Positions 1-6,935 of a stretch of 36,765 bases of DNA are shown one piece after another. This stretch comes from Avoscillospira sp045580485. GTDB lineage: Bacteria; Bacillota; Clostridia; Oscillospirales; Oscillospiraceae. Every line of letters starts with the position of its first letter. Within the stretch, counting starts at the first letter, position 1. The translations under genes were made by a program, and so were the position numbers. The notes beneath the pieces were generated by a model. It did not search any database, was not told the DNA's origin, and saw nothing but the letters and a program-made list of their open reading frames with translations. The stretch spans positions 1 through 36,765 of the forward strand of contig JAZNNW010000136.1 of assembly GCA_045580485.1 (NCBI GenBank), written 5' to 3'.

Positions 1-15
1 GAACAACTGAGGTAA
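1..15 (+). CDS. Last codons of a gene that starts at the other end of the window (if circular)
   Basis: Bases 1-15 read Glu-Gln-Leu-Arg-stop in the frame that continues the open gene at 36628-36765. If the molecule is circular, the joined gene is 153 nt (50 aa) and ends in ...WYLEQLR. Its stop lies just before the start of the next gene at 20, the usual tight spacing in this operon. The link depends on circularity, which I infer and cannot prove. Confidence 0.5.
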   Translation, partial: EQLR

Positions 16-19
16 TGTT

Positions 20-175
20 ATGACCAATACCGAAGCCGCCAGGGTGCTGGCTAATTTAGTAAAACAGCCGATTCGTCTGCCGGATGAAGGTCGTTACATC
101 AACGGTATGGAACGATTGGCTTTAGAAAAAGCAGTTAAGGCACTTCGCAAACTGCAATCGTTAGAAAAGAGGTGA
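20..175 (+). CDS. Small early phage protein, unknown function (51 aa)
   Basis: A 51-residue protein beginning MTNTEAARVLANL. GAGG at 10-13 acts as the ribosome binding site. An ATG at 15 is followed at once by a stop and cannot be the start. The N-terminal helix and the C-terminal ERLALEKAVKALRKLQ helix suggest a small all-alpha protein; similar short proteins are common at the front of Firmicutes prophage early operons. No catalytic motif is visible and the function is unknown. The next gene starts 6 nt downstream. Confidence 0.6.
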   Translation: MTNTEAARVLANLVKQPIRLPDEGRYINGMERLALEKAVKALRKLQSLEKR

Positions 176-181
176 CAGTCG

Positions 182-307
182 ATGACGATTTGTCCTATCA
201 CGAAAACATGGTGCGATCAGGGAAAGTGCGGTTGGTGGTCTGAATGTCACAATCGCTGCTCCATTCCCGCCATCGCAGAGGGTATCAGAAAGATGGTGAA
301 GAAATGA
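182..307 (+). CDS. Cysteine-rich small early protein (41 aa)
   Basis: A 41-residue protein with five cysteines (about residues 4, 11, 16, 22 and 26) and two histidine-flanked positions, so it could bind a metal such as zinc. Its AGAAAAGAGGTG region before 182 serves as ribosome binding site. The stop overlaps the next ATG (ATGA at 304), indicating translational coupling. Function unknown. Many short Cys-rich proteins of this type occur in the early region of clostridial phages. Confidence 0.6.
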   Translation: MTICPITKTWCDQGKCGWWSECHNRCSIPAIAEGIRKMVKK

Positions 308-660
308 GCGTACTCTTTCTGATTATTTTCATCGGTCTGCTCAAAGGTGTCGTGGATCCTTCTGAAATAAATGCCGAGTTCTTTTACTACTGGGTTTTAT
401 TCGCCATCAGTGATGCGCTCTGGTTCGATCTCCTGTTTGGAAAGAGAATACTTAGTCGTAGCTCCTCCATATCCATAAGCACTTCCAAGGCTCCCATGTG
501 TATATGGCTCGATGCAAACGGGATCCGCAAATCCAAGTGCAGCCATTGCCATTGTGAATTTGATCGTGTGATGGGAGATGACTGTAAATACTGCCCCACC
601 TGTGGTGCAAAATCCGTCAGAAATCTCACTGGTGAATGGAGGATATTCGATGGCAACTAA
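304..660 (+). CDS. Membrane-anchored zinc-ribbon-like small protein (118 aa)
   Basis: I place the start at 304, in an ATGA overlap with the previous stop, rather than at an earlier in-frame ATG at 244 that lies inside the previous gene. Residues about 3-16 are strongly hydrophobic (VLFLIIFIGLLKGV) and a second hydrophobic stretch (FYYWVLFAISDALWF) follows, which suggests two membrane passes. The C-terminal part has CSHCHCEF...CKYCPTCGAK, a zinc ribbon with two CxxC knuckles. A membrane-tethered nucleic-acid or protein-binding ribbon is plausible, but the function is unknown. Confidence 0.6.
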   Translation: MSVLFLIIFIGLLKGVVDPSEINAEFFYYWVLFAISDALWFDLLFGKRILSRSSSISISTSKAPMCIWLDANGIRKSKCSHCHCEFDRVMGDDCKYCPTCGAKSVRNLTGEWRIFDGN

Positions 661-937
661 AGAATGGCTTGCCGATTCCGAAGAGTTATTGATGGAAATC
701 GACAGAATCTATGATCTCCATTACTCCCGATGTAATAATAAAACTGTCCACGATATTTTCAATGCGATTCGCAGAAGGATCAAAAGATATTCACGCTTTC
801 GTACTGATAAAGTGGTGCGATGCATTGATTGTCGTTGGCGTAAAGAACATGGCTTATGCTATATGATTTCCGGTTGCGGTACTCCCGTGGGTACCGGAGA
901 TGATTTTTACTGTGCTTACGGAAAGGTGAAGAAATAA
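650..937 (+). CDS. Cys-rich early protein, unknown (95 aa)
   Basis: The start at 650 (MATKEWLADSEELL) is chosen because GGAGG at 640-643 sits at the right distance. An upstream in-frame start at 578 has no such site. The N-terminal half is helical. The C-terminal half has CIDCRWRKEHGLCYMISGC and a final FYCAYG, a probable metal-binding cysteine cluster. It overlaps the end of the previous gene by 11 nt and shares its last base (TAATG) with the next gene. Function unknown. Confidence 0.65.
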   Translation: MATKEWLADSEELLMEIDRIYDLHYSRCNNKTVHDIFNAIRRRIKRYSRFRTDKVVRCIDCRWRKEHGLCYMISGCGTPVGTGDDFYCAYGKVKK

Positions 938-1401
938 TGGACGATCTTATTAAACGACTCGACTGTGTACGGTTCCAACCTTTTGACGGAGTCGTAGTCT
1001 ATCGAGATGAAAACGGAAACGAGGAGACTCTTTGGGATGTCATAACATCTGCCATTGATACTATCGAGTCGCTTGTTTCTGAAAACAATCGATTGAAAAC
1101 CGAAAGCAAGCGAGAATTAGCTAACCCCCAATGGATTCCCGTGACAGAACGGTTGCCGGAAGAGCACGATAGCATTTTCAACCTATTTCATGGGACACCC
1201 CGCTGGGCACAGGGAATGTTTCGTACTCTATCTAACATTGTGCTCGTCGTGATCGTATTTGAGGACGGAAGCAAAGCTGTCAAATTCGCTAATACCGAAG
1301 ACGGTGAGTGGAACATTAGAAAATACTATCATGCACGAGAAGTTACCCACTGGATGCCTTTACCTGATTCCCCGAAAGAAGGTGCTACGAATGGGCTGTA
1401 A
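937..1401 (+). CDS. DUF551-domain protein (154 aa)
   Basis: The C-terminal part reads WIPVTERLPEEHD, then a variable stretch, then VTHWMPLPDSP. That opening and closing pair is the signature of the DUF551 family, common in phage early regions and of unknown biochemical role. The N-terminal 60 residues contain a short coiled coil (TIESLVSENNRLKTESKREL). The start overlaps the previous stop in TAATG. A second DUF551 gene lies at 1695-2081, so the phage carries two diverged copies. Confidence 0.75.
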   Translation: MDDLIKRLDCVRFQPFDGVVVYRDENGNEETLWDVITSAIDTIESLVSENNRLKTESKRELANPQWIPVTERLPEEHDSIFNLFHGTPRWAQGMFRTLSNIVLVVIVFEDGSKAVKFANTEDGEWNIRKYYHAREVTHWMPLPDSPKEGATNGL

Positions 1402-1714
1402 TACAATTTGCAGAACCTGTGAACATTCCGACCCTTCCCGGGTGAAAGATGGAATGATTCGTTGCATAAAGCGGCACATCTTTGTTTCCCCTACTGGCAG
1501 TTGCAGTCTTCACAGTTTCTCGATCATCGACGAAAAACTCAAGGATTTCATCCGGGGTTTCGGAAGAAGCAATGAGAAGAATACTACATCCAGTCGGCAC
1601 ATTGTTTCTCGTAATAATTTCTGCGACCTTCATATTTCTTCCATCCCTGACGAAAAACTCAAAAATTTCGTCCATGAGCTTGAAAGGAGCGAACATGGAA
1701 AACAAGATGAATGA
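1391..1714 (+). CDS. Small protein with internal duplication (107 aa)
   Basis: Start at 1391 (MGCNTICRTCEHSD), overlapping the previous stop. The N-terminus has a CxxC plus C pattern (CNTICRTC...MIRC). The segments around residues 45-58 and 85-98 are an imperfect repeat: DEKLKDFIRGFGRS against DEKLKNFVHELERS. The DNA of the two copies is also alike around 1530 and 1650, so the gene seems to have grown by a local duplication. It overlaps the next gene by 20 nt. Function unknown; confidence that it is translated is moderate. Confidence 0.5.
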   Translation: MGCNTICRTCEHSDPSRVKDGMIRCIKRHIFVSPTGSCSLHSFSIIDEKLKDFIRGFGRSNEKNTTSSRHIVSRNNFCDLHISSIPDEKLKNFVHELERSEHGKQDE

Positions 1715-2081
1715 TTTGGTGAATCGGGAACAAGTTCTTGAGATATGCCGCTGTTTCCCGATTGGAACCTATCGTAATGAACCTGTATATGACGGCAGTC
1801 TGTCGGCAGCGATGGACAGAATCTCCGACCTCCCTGCAATCATCCCGAAACTTCGGTGGATCCCAGTGGTAGAGAGATTGCCTGAGGACGATTTACCAAA
1901 GGATAGTACCGCCAAACAGATTAAGGTTCTCGTTGCCTATAAGAGAAGAAATTGCTCTTGGGTCATACGGACACAGCTTCGGCAAAAAGGACGATGGTAC
2001 GGGCGACCTAACGAATGGGATTGGAGTGTATCTGATCCTATCTCCCACTGGTTGCCTTTACCGGAACCTCCCAGCGTGTAG
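1695..2081 (+). CDS. DUF551-domain protein, second copy (128 aa)
   Basis: Start at 1695 with GAAAGGAGC just upstream. After an N-terminal helical segment (LVNREQVLEICRCFPIG) the protein has WIPVVERLPEDD and ends in PISHWLPLPEPPSV, the DUF551 frame. The central part has several aromatic and basic residues. It is a paralogue of the 937-1401 product with a different N-terminus. Role unknown in the family; encoded inside the early replication operon. Confidence 0.75.
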   Translation: MENKMNDLVNREQVLEICRCFPIGTYRNEPVYDGSLSAAMDRISDLPAIIPKLRWIPVVERLPEDDLPKDSTAKQIKVLVAYKRRNCSWVIRTQLRQKGRWYGRPNEWDWSVSDPISHWLPLPEPPSV

Positions 2082-2092
2082 AGGTGTTCAAG

Positions 2093-2212
2093 ATGTGGAG
2101 TAATTATATTCCCTTCTATTCTGAGAAGGTAAGACTGGAATTGCTGAAAAAGGCTCCGATAGAAAAACTGATCGAATACCTGTCGTTACCCAGAGAAAGG
2201 AATAAACCATGA
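2093..2212 (+). CDS. Very small early protein (39 aa)
   Basis: A 39-residue ORF beginning MWSNYIPFYSEKV, with AGAGGTG at 2080-2086 as ribosome binding site. Its TGA overlaps the ATG of the next gene (ATGA at 2209). It ends in a basic, helical stretch (LELLKKAPIEKLIEYL). The placement between a clear stop and a coupled start supports translation. Function unknown. Confidence 0.5.
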   Translation: MWSNYIPFYSEKVRLELLKKAPIEKLIEYLSLPRERNKP

Positions 2213-2541
2213 CAAAGGATAAAACCACAAAAGACCTCAAGAAATATTCCAAGGATGATCTTATTTGGATTATCAACCGGATGTCTTCCTTCGGTCAGGG
2301 CTGGTATCTGAACGAAGCTCTACGGGAGCTTGAGCACCAGAAAGAGCTTGAGGTAATCCGGGAAGCGGAACGTGTTTCAGCCCTGGCAAGTAAGTATCGG
2401 CAGGAATACATCGATCTGTTAATGCCCTATGACGGGAAACCGTGGAGTGAAATTCCCATCGTCACTCTGGAAAAAGCAGAAAAAGCTATGAAAAAAGCTC
2501 AGTCTTACGACAAGCAATGGAATAAGCTCATGGGAATTTAG
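2209..2541 (+). CDS. Charged alpha-helical early protein (110 aa)
   Basis: Start at 2209, coupled to the previous stop and preceded by AGAAAGGA. The protein is rich in Lys and Glu and largely helical, with a probable coiled coil in the middle (ELEHQKELEVIREAERVSALASKYRQEY). There are no cysteines or catalytic motifs. Position upstream of the primase suggests an accessory role in early functions, but nothing in the sequence names it. Confidence 0.6.
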   Translation: MTKDKTTKDLKKYSKDDLIWIINRMSSFGQGWYLNEALRELEHQKELEVIREAERVSALASKYRQEYIDLLMPYDGKPWSEIPIVTLEKAEKAMKKAQSYDKQWNKLMGI

Positions 2542-2553
2542 GAGGATTCATCG

Positions 2554-2889
2554 ATGCCGTTTACTACAATCGACCAATATAACCGAGAGCAGTTGATTCG
2601 ACTTATTCTTTCCACGCCGACTCCTGTCAACATGGGGAGAAGAAACAACAAACACCTCATGTGTGTCACTACCATTGCAGATCATCTGATTGCAAACGGT
2701 GTTAGAATACACAATCCTGTCGGGTGTGCATTCTGCATCGGGGCGGAAATGATTGATGGTCATTTCGCTGCTCACGGTCACGCTACTGTAAACCACAAAT
2801 TCACAGTAATCACAGAAGGAAATGTAAGTTTCTGTCCTAGATGTGGCAGAAGCATTCCCGACTCCTTGAAGGGAGGTGAAAGCAAATGA
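2554..2889 (+). CDS. Zinc-ribbon-like early protein (111 aa)
   Basis: Start at 2554 with GGAGG at 2541-2545. Residues about 53-60 carry CAFC and residues about 95-100 carry FCPRCGRS, so two CxxC knuckles far apart could form one zinc site. It ends in an ATGA overlap with the primase-helicase gene, so the two are probably translationally coupled. It may be a nucleic-acid-binding helper of replication; this is inference from position only. Confidence 0.6.
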   Translation: MPFTTIDQYNREQLIRLILSTPTPVNMGRRNNKHLMCVTTIADHLIANGVRIHNPVGCAFCIGAEMIDGHFAAHGHATVNHKFTVITEGNVSFCPRCGRSIPDSLKGGESK

Positions 2890-4385
2890 ATGATTTTGGT
2901 GAATCCAGAGAGCTTTTCCAGCTCCGCTCCGGTCGGGTGATTCTGGATGAAGATATGTCCGACAAGATGTTCATCATCAAGCAAAATCACCCTGAGAAAG
3001 CCGATGATACTACGTCCGGCTTCGAGTGGAGCGAAATGGGTATGGCAAACCTCTTTGCTATGCTCTATGACGAGGAAGCCCGTTACTGCATCGAGCACAA
3101 GTGCTGGTACACATACAGCGAGGGTGCGTGGCGGCGTGACGAGGGTGCCATTCTGGTATCTGAGAAAATCAAGGACTTTGTCCGTCTGATGATTCTCTAC
3201 TGTGGTGAAATCACCGACGACGATCTGCGGAAGAACTACATGACCTTCGTCAATAAGATGGGCGACCGCCGGATGCGTGACCGGATCCTCAAGGATGCTA
3301 CGGGTGAGCTGCACATCTCCGCTTCCGAGTTCGATGCAAATCCCTATCTTATCAACTGTCTGAATGGTACTTACGATCTGTCCGACTATTCCTTCCGCCC
3401 CGCTCGTTGGGATGACTTCCTCACCATGCAGACCGCATTCCGCCACACTGTCAGCCGGGATGTTCGCTGTGAGCGTTGGGAGAAATTCATCGACGAAGTC
3501 ACCGAGGGCGACAAAGAGAAAGCCGACTTCCTGCAACGTGCCCTGGGCTACTCCATGCTGGGTCTGTCCAATGAGGAATGTATGTTCATCCTCCACGGTA
3601 AGACGACCCGCAACGGTAAGAGCACCATGTTGAATACCATCGAAACCATGCTGGGCGACTATGCCCGTGTCGCTCCCGTCGGTATTATCTGCAAGAGTGA
3701 CCGACTCCGGGATGCAGAAGCAGCTTCCCCGACTCTGGCAGGATTGAAGGGCAAGCGTTTCGTGACCATGTCCGAGAGCAACGAGTACGGCAAGCTGGAC
3801 GAGGAGCAGATTAAGAAGTTCACTGGTGGTGAGGAAATTACTGCCCGTGCTCTGTATCAGGCAGCGACTACTTATCTGCCCCAGTTTACCCTCTGGCTGT
3901 CCTGTAACGATCTGCCCATGGTGACGGACAAATCCATCTTCGCATCTGAGCGTATCAAGGTGGTTGAGTTCAACCGTCATTTCAAGCCGGAGGAGCAGGA
4001 CATCAATCTGAAAGCTGATCTGACTACCCAGGAAGCCATGAGCGGTATCTTCATGTGGCTGATTCGTGGTTACATCCGGTATCGTGAGCGTGGTCTGACC
4101 ATGCCCCCGCACATGAAGAAGGTCGTCAAGCAGTATGAGAAGGACAACGATCTGGTGTTGCAGTTTCTGGAAGCCCGTTGTGTCAAGGGTGGTGAGGGTG
4201 ATGCCATTAAAGCAAAGGATCTCTACGGTAATTTCAAGCTGTGGGCAAAGAGCGAAGGTGCTCCTGTACTCAGTGCCCGGAAGTTCAATTCCGAGATGGA
4301 ACGTCATCCTGAGTGGCACGACGGTAAACGTCCGAGGGATGGTTATCCCTATTACTGCGGTCTGAAATTGCGTGAGGTTGTGTAA
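2886..4385 (+). CDS. Phage/plasmid primase-helicase, P4 family (D5-like SF3 helicase, 499 aa)
   Basis: Superfamily 3 helicase of the P4/D5 class, which unwinds DNA at the phage origin. Visible motifs are Walker A GKTTRNGKST (238-247), Walker B-like RFVTMSE (291-297) and motif C FTLWLSCNDLP with the Asn near 341. The D5 N-terminal region precedes them (about 50-230, including NCLNGTYDL) and a primase-C-terminal winged-helix-like region follows (about 400-499). It lacks the long N-terminal primase part of full P4 alpha. It is coupled to the preceding gene by ATGA and followed directly by palindromic element 1, a candidate origin. Confidence 0.9.
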   Translation: MNDFGESRELFQLRSGRVILDEDMSDKMFIIKQNHPEKADDTTSGFEWSEMGMANLFAMLYDEEARYCIEHKCWYTYSEGAWRRDEGAILVSEKIKDFVRLMILYCGEITDDDLRKNYMTFVNKMGDRRMRDRILKDATGELHISASEFDANPYLINCLNGTYDLSDYSFRPARWDDFLTMQTAFRHTVSRDVRCERWEKFIDEVTEGDKEKADFLQRALGYSMLGLSNEECMFILHGKTTRNGKSTMLNTIETMLGDYARVAPVGIICKSDRLRDAEAASPTLAGLKGKRFVTMSESNEYGKLDEEQIKKFTGGEEITARALYQAATTYLPQFTLWLSCNDLPMVTDKSIFASERIKVVEFNRHFKPEEQDINLKADLTTQEAMSGIFMWLIRGYIRYRERGLTMPPHMKKVVKQYEKDNDLVLQFLEARCVKGGEGDAIKAKDLYGNFKLWAKSEGAPVLSARKFNSEMERHPEWHDGKRPRDGYPYYCGLKLREVV

Positions 4386-4388
4386 TCA

Positions 4389-4494
4389 AGTGATAAAAGT
4401 GAGTCAAATCAGCTTTTTGCAGTAAGTTTTTCCTATAGGGGTCTATATAGAGAAAGTTTCTGTAAAATCCAGAAAACACTCACTTTACTCACTT
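4389..4494. repeat. Palindromic intergenic element, copy 1 (candidate replication origin or regulatory site)
   Basis: This fills most of the gap between the primase and the next gene. Outer arms carry GTGAGT on the left and ACTCAC (twice) on the right. Inner arms are GCTTTTTGCAGTAA and AAAGTTTCTGTAAAA, roughly inverted. The centre at 4432-4452 contains CTATAGGGG and CTATATAG. A second copy lies at 8786-8891 with matching arms but a reversed centre. P4-type helicases act at repeat-rich origins near their gene, so an origin role is a reasonable guess, not shown. Confidence 0.6.
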
Positions 4495-4516
4495 CACGGA
4501 AGGAGGTGAACCGAAA

Positions 4517-5104
4517 ATGAGCAAGAACGACTCTCTGACAGATGTTGGTGAGGAGATTGTCAAACGGAAGGGTAACGGTAAGAACTCTCCTGTGATTGGT
4601 AACAACGGGATGATGACTCAGCCGGGTGACAACACCAAGTTTTTGAATGTGAATATCGAGCTGTTGAAGATGCCTAACATCGATCTCAAGGATGTGGAAG
4701 CTGTTCAGAAGCGTATCGAGGAATATTTCGTGCTGTATGCAAATGCAGATATGAAACCCACGGTTGCTGGTATGGCAATGGCATTGGGTATCAACCGACG
4801 GACATTGTGGGCTATTACACATGATGCACCCACTGGTGGAGCTGGATATAAGACAGCGTTACCCCCTGAGGTAGCCCTCTCCATTAAAAAGGCGTACTTT
4901 TTGCTTGAAAATCTGTGGGAATCCTACATGAACTCCGGCAAAATCAACCCCGTGAGCGGTATTTTCCTTGGTAAGAACAACTTCGGCTACCAGGACAAAA
5001 CCGAGTACGTTGTCACCCCCAACACCCAGCATGACGACTATGACCCGGAGGATATCCGCCGCCGATACCTCACCGACTCTGTCCCGATCAACTCTGACGA
5101 CTAA
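4517..5104 (+). CDS. Probable terminase small subunit (195 aa)
   Basis: Start at 4517 with AAGGAGG at 4500-4506. The central region has a helix-turn-helix-like segment (TVAGMAMALGINRRTLWAI, about 80-100). The C-terminal part has NPVSGIFLGKNNFGYQDKTEYVV, which I recognise from phage proteins annotated as DNA-packaging small subunits in Firmicutes phages. The small subunit would bind phage DNA and recruit TerL. It is unusual that TerL (11372) lies more than 6 kb away, with a leftward cassette between. The assignment rests on motif memory, so confidence is moderate. Confidence 0.65.
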   Translation: MSKNDSLTDVGEEIVKRKGNGKNSPVIGNNGMMTQPGDNTKFLNVNIELLKMPNIDLKDVEAVQKRIEEYFVLYANADMKPTVAGMAMALGINRRTLWAITHDAPTGGAGYKTALPPEVALSIKKAYFLLENLWESYMNSGKINPVSGIFLGKNNFGYQDKTEYVVTPNTQHDDYDPEDIRRRYLTDSVPINSDD

Positions 5105-5166
5105 GCCGAGCGACTTTTTGAAAAATTCAATCGACTTTGCCGAGCGACTATCAAGCGACTATGAAA

Positions 5167-5202
5167 CCCGCCCTCGATTTTTCGGGGACGGGCTTCGTTT
5201 TT
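5167..5202 (+). terminator. Rho-independent terminator after the terminase small subunit gene
   Basis: CCCGCCCTCGA (5167-5177) pairs with TCGGGGACGGG (5182-5192) around a TTTT loop, with one mismatch and one G-T pair. A CTTCGTTTTT tail follows. It would end the rightward early transcript before the leftward cassette. Confidence 0.8.
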
Positions 5203-5600
5203 GCCACAAAATTGATCGGAAATTTTCCAAAAATCTGCCAGGAACCGAATCAAACACTGTGCCGTGCGTATCATGCCGGATTCTGGCGGTGTTTTTCGGA
5301 CGTTCCCGGCGTTGTCTGGCGTTTATATTGTTGTCGTGTCGTTCTGTCGCCGCTGTCGTCCGTTTTCGTGTCTGGTAATGCAGATATAGCACCGAAATAA
5401 AACCCGCTTAAAAACCCGCTGAGAGCCTTACAGAATAGCCAGGTATGCAATCCCGCCACAATGGGCAGCGGATCCCGGCGGCGGTCTGTTTGTCGTGCCC
5501 CTGGCGGGTCTGGGCTGGCGTTTCCCGCTGGCGGTGGTGCTGGGATATCCCCGGCGGGATTCCGGCGGCGTGGGAGCCTGGGAGCGGCGGCAGCGGATCA
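5203..5600. other. Non-coding gap, partly GC-rich, between terminators
   Basis: No credible gene is seen here on either strand; the open frames lack ribosome binding sites and look like low-complexity Arg/Gly/Ala translations. From about 5440 to 5600 the sequence becomes very GC-rich (many GGCGG and CCCGG words). It shares words with the GC-rich block at 8298-8440, for example TTCCCGGCGTTGTC at about 5304 and 8307 and GGCAGCGGATCACA at about 5588 and 8361. The two blocks bracket the leftward operon. Confidence 0.5.
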
Positions 5601-5637
5601 CAAAAAGAAAAACCCCGGAGCGGTAAACGCTCCAGGG
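5601..5637 (-). terminator. Rho-independent terminator ending the leftward operon
   Basis: Read on the minus strand, CCCTGGAGCG pairs with CGCTCCGGGG around TTTAC and is followed by TTTTTCTTTTTG. It lies 13 nt after the stop of the last leftward gene (5650). This is a textbook terminator for the cassette. Confidence 0.85.
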
Positions 5638-5649
5638 CTGGCGGGTTAT

Positions 5650-5799
5650 TTATAGGACGGTTGTCAATTCATTATACAGTTTTTCGGCGGCGGGTTTGTC
5701 CAGGCATTTGGAAACGTATTTCCACCCGGCACCCGGTGCACGGGATAACACGGCGTATTTATCGCCCGTCCATGATAGTTTACAGATTTTATACTCCAT
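5650..5799 (-). CDS. Small cassette protein (49 aa)
   Basis: Last gene of the leftward operon. Minus-strand GGAGGTTATACC precedes the ATG at 5799. The protein (MEYKICKLSWTGDKYAVLSR...) has two Trp and ends in a helical KPAAEKLYNELTTVL. The good ribosome binding site, the compact spacing and the terminator just after its stop support it as a real gene. Function unknown. Confidence 0.65.
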   Translation of the reverse strand: MEYKICKLSWTGDKYAVLSRAPGAGWKYVSKCLDKPAAEKLYNELTTVL

Positions 5800-5812
5800 G
5801 GTATAACCTCCG

Positions 5813-5881
5813 TTATTTGGAAATCTTCAGCAGCTCAAAAAGTACCGCCACGGGAAAAATCAGAATGCAAAACAGTGTCAT
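5813..5881 (-). CDS. Tiny hydrophobic peptide (22 aa)
   Basis: A 22-codon minus-strand ORF, beginning MTLFCILIFPVAVLFELL, that fits exactly between the stop of the gene at 5882 and the ribosome binding site of the gene at 5799. It has its own GGAGGTGGAATAA before the ATG. The peptide is almost one transmembrane helix followed by a short basic tail (KISK). Such peptides can be membrane effectors or accessory subunits. Coding is likely from context but not proven. Confidence 0.5.
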   Translation of the reverse strand: MTLFCILIFPVAVLFELLKISK

Positions 5882-6088
5882 TTATTCCACCTCCATAATT
5901 GAAAAGATTTCAGCATTTCGCAGCATGGACGGGAAATAATAGGCGTGTTGTCCGGTTCTGGTGTTCAGACCTAAATAACCGTTTTCGTTTTTGGTTATGC
6001 GGATCACGTCGCCGGGTCTGGTGTGGCTGGTGGTAATGTTGACGATTCCGGTTATACGGTTAAATTTCCGGGGGATTCTGTTTTTCAT
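5882..6088 (-). CDS. Small basic cassette protein (68 aa)
   Basis: Minus-strand gene with GGAGGTGCTGAAAAA before its ATG at 6088, overlapping the stop of the gene upstream by ATGA. The N-terminus is basic (MKNRIPRKFNRITG). The centre (SHTRPGDVIRITKNENGYLGLNTRTGQHAYYFP) looks like a small all-beta, SH3-like fold, by pattern only. Function unknown. Confidence 0.65.
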   Translation of the reverse strand: MKNRIPRKFNRITGIVNITTSHTRPGDVIRITKNENGYLGLNTRTGQHAYYFPSMLRNAEIFSIMEVE

Positions 6089-6654
6089 TTTTTCAGCACC
6101 TCCACCAGATCATTAAGGGCAGCGAAACAGGGTTTTGCATTCACAGGTAACACCATGCAAGCGGTGTGGTTTGTGGGATCCTCCCATTTCAAGGCGGGGA
6201 AACGGTCTGCTGTTGCTGTCAATACTCCACAATATTCGTTAATTGCTTCAATATAATAATCATTGTAGCACATAGGGCGGTTGTCGTGGAGGGTAACCAG
6301 ACGGACAAACATTTTCGGATCATTCACGGGATTATATACGAACGGCGTAACGGTTACCGGGTTAATTGCTTCGTACTTCATGAAACAATCGTGTAATGTG
6401 GTGGTGCGGTGTCCGGGTTTAATGTCCGGCAGCGTTTCACCGGGGCGACGTATTGCGCCCTGACCATTTTCCAGCGGTATAAACATAGCGGACAACGGGC
6501 GGACGGAGCAATTATAAATAAATTCCGGCACCCGTAACAGGGTAAAGCCGTCGGAAATATAATAATTGTCGTCATATCGTTCAATCAAAACATTTTGCTT
6601 TTTGTTCTTAATAAACAGATTGCAATGCTTTTTGAAAATGTTATGGTTTGCCAT
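6085..6654 (-). CDS. Cassette protein of unknown function (189 aa)
   Basis: The start at 6654 (MANHNIFKKHCNLF) follows GGAGGTTTTTACA; an in-frame ATG five codons earlier has no ribosome binding site of its own. Contents include YYISDGFTLLRVPEF near residues 30-45, a run of hydrophobic beta-like segments, and a C-terminal DLVEVLKK helix. No catalytic motif or membrane segment is seen. It is the second-largest cassette gene, coupled to the 68-aa gene downstream. I do not recognise the family. Confidence 0.65.
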   Translation of the reverse strand: MANHNIFKKHCNLFIKNKKQNVLIERYDDNYYISDGFTLLRVPEFIYNCSVRPLSAMFIPLENGQGAIRRPGETLPDIKPGHRTTTLHDCFMKYEAINPVTVTPFVYNPVNDPKMFVRLVTLHDNRPMCYNDYYIEAINEYCGVLTATADRFPALKWEDPTNHTACMVLPVNAKPCFAALNDLVEVLKK

Positions 6655-6675
6655 TGTAAAAACCTCCATTATAAA

Positions 6676-6921
6676 TCAAGTGTATTTTTGCGGGTTTTCC
6701 CAATAGGGAGTAAAGCAAAACGGGAGTTCGTACCAGGGCACCCCGGCGGGATCCCGGAAAACAGAAAGTAAAGATTTATTTTCTAGGCGGTTAACCAGTG
6801 CCACGGCGGCGGGTGTCCGCTTTAAGTATAAATCGCTGTTGTGGTGGTCTATGTCGACGGCGGGTAACGTTGCGACGGCTACGGCGTAAATTTCGCCGGG
6901 TGTTATTTTATCGGTTGCCAT
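6676..6921 (-). CDS. Small cassette protein (81 aa)
   Basis: The start at 6921 (MATDKITPGEIYAVAV) follows minus-strand AAGGAGG with an 8-nt gap; a TTG two codons upstream is less likely. The C-terminus is aromatic and Pro-rich (VPWYELPFCFTPYWENPQKYT). No known domain is recognised. It is spaced 14 nt from the GP88-like gene and 21 nt from the next, consistent with one transcript. Confidence 0.6.
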   Translation of the reverse strand: MATDKITPGEIYAVAVATLPAVDIDHHNSDLYLKRTPAAVALVNRLENKSLLSVFRDPAGVPWYELPFCFTPYWENPQKYT

Positions 6922-6935
6922 GGTCAAAACCTCCT

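Noticed and set aside
2778..4319. Long minus-strand open frame opposite the primase (513 codons)
   Set aside because: It is the mirror of a strongly coding plus-strand gene with clear SF3 motifs. It has no ribosome binding site and no family pattern.
5110..5160. CRISPR-like array from repeated GCGACT words
   Set aside because: The repeats are about 9-11 bases with irregular short spacing and lie beside a terminator. No array structure.
5461..5655. Open frame in the GC-rich block
   Set aside because: Arg/Gly/Ala-rich translation without a ribosome binding site, and it runs across the leftward terminator.
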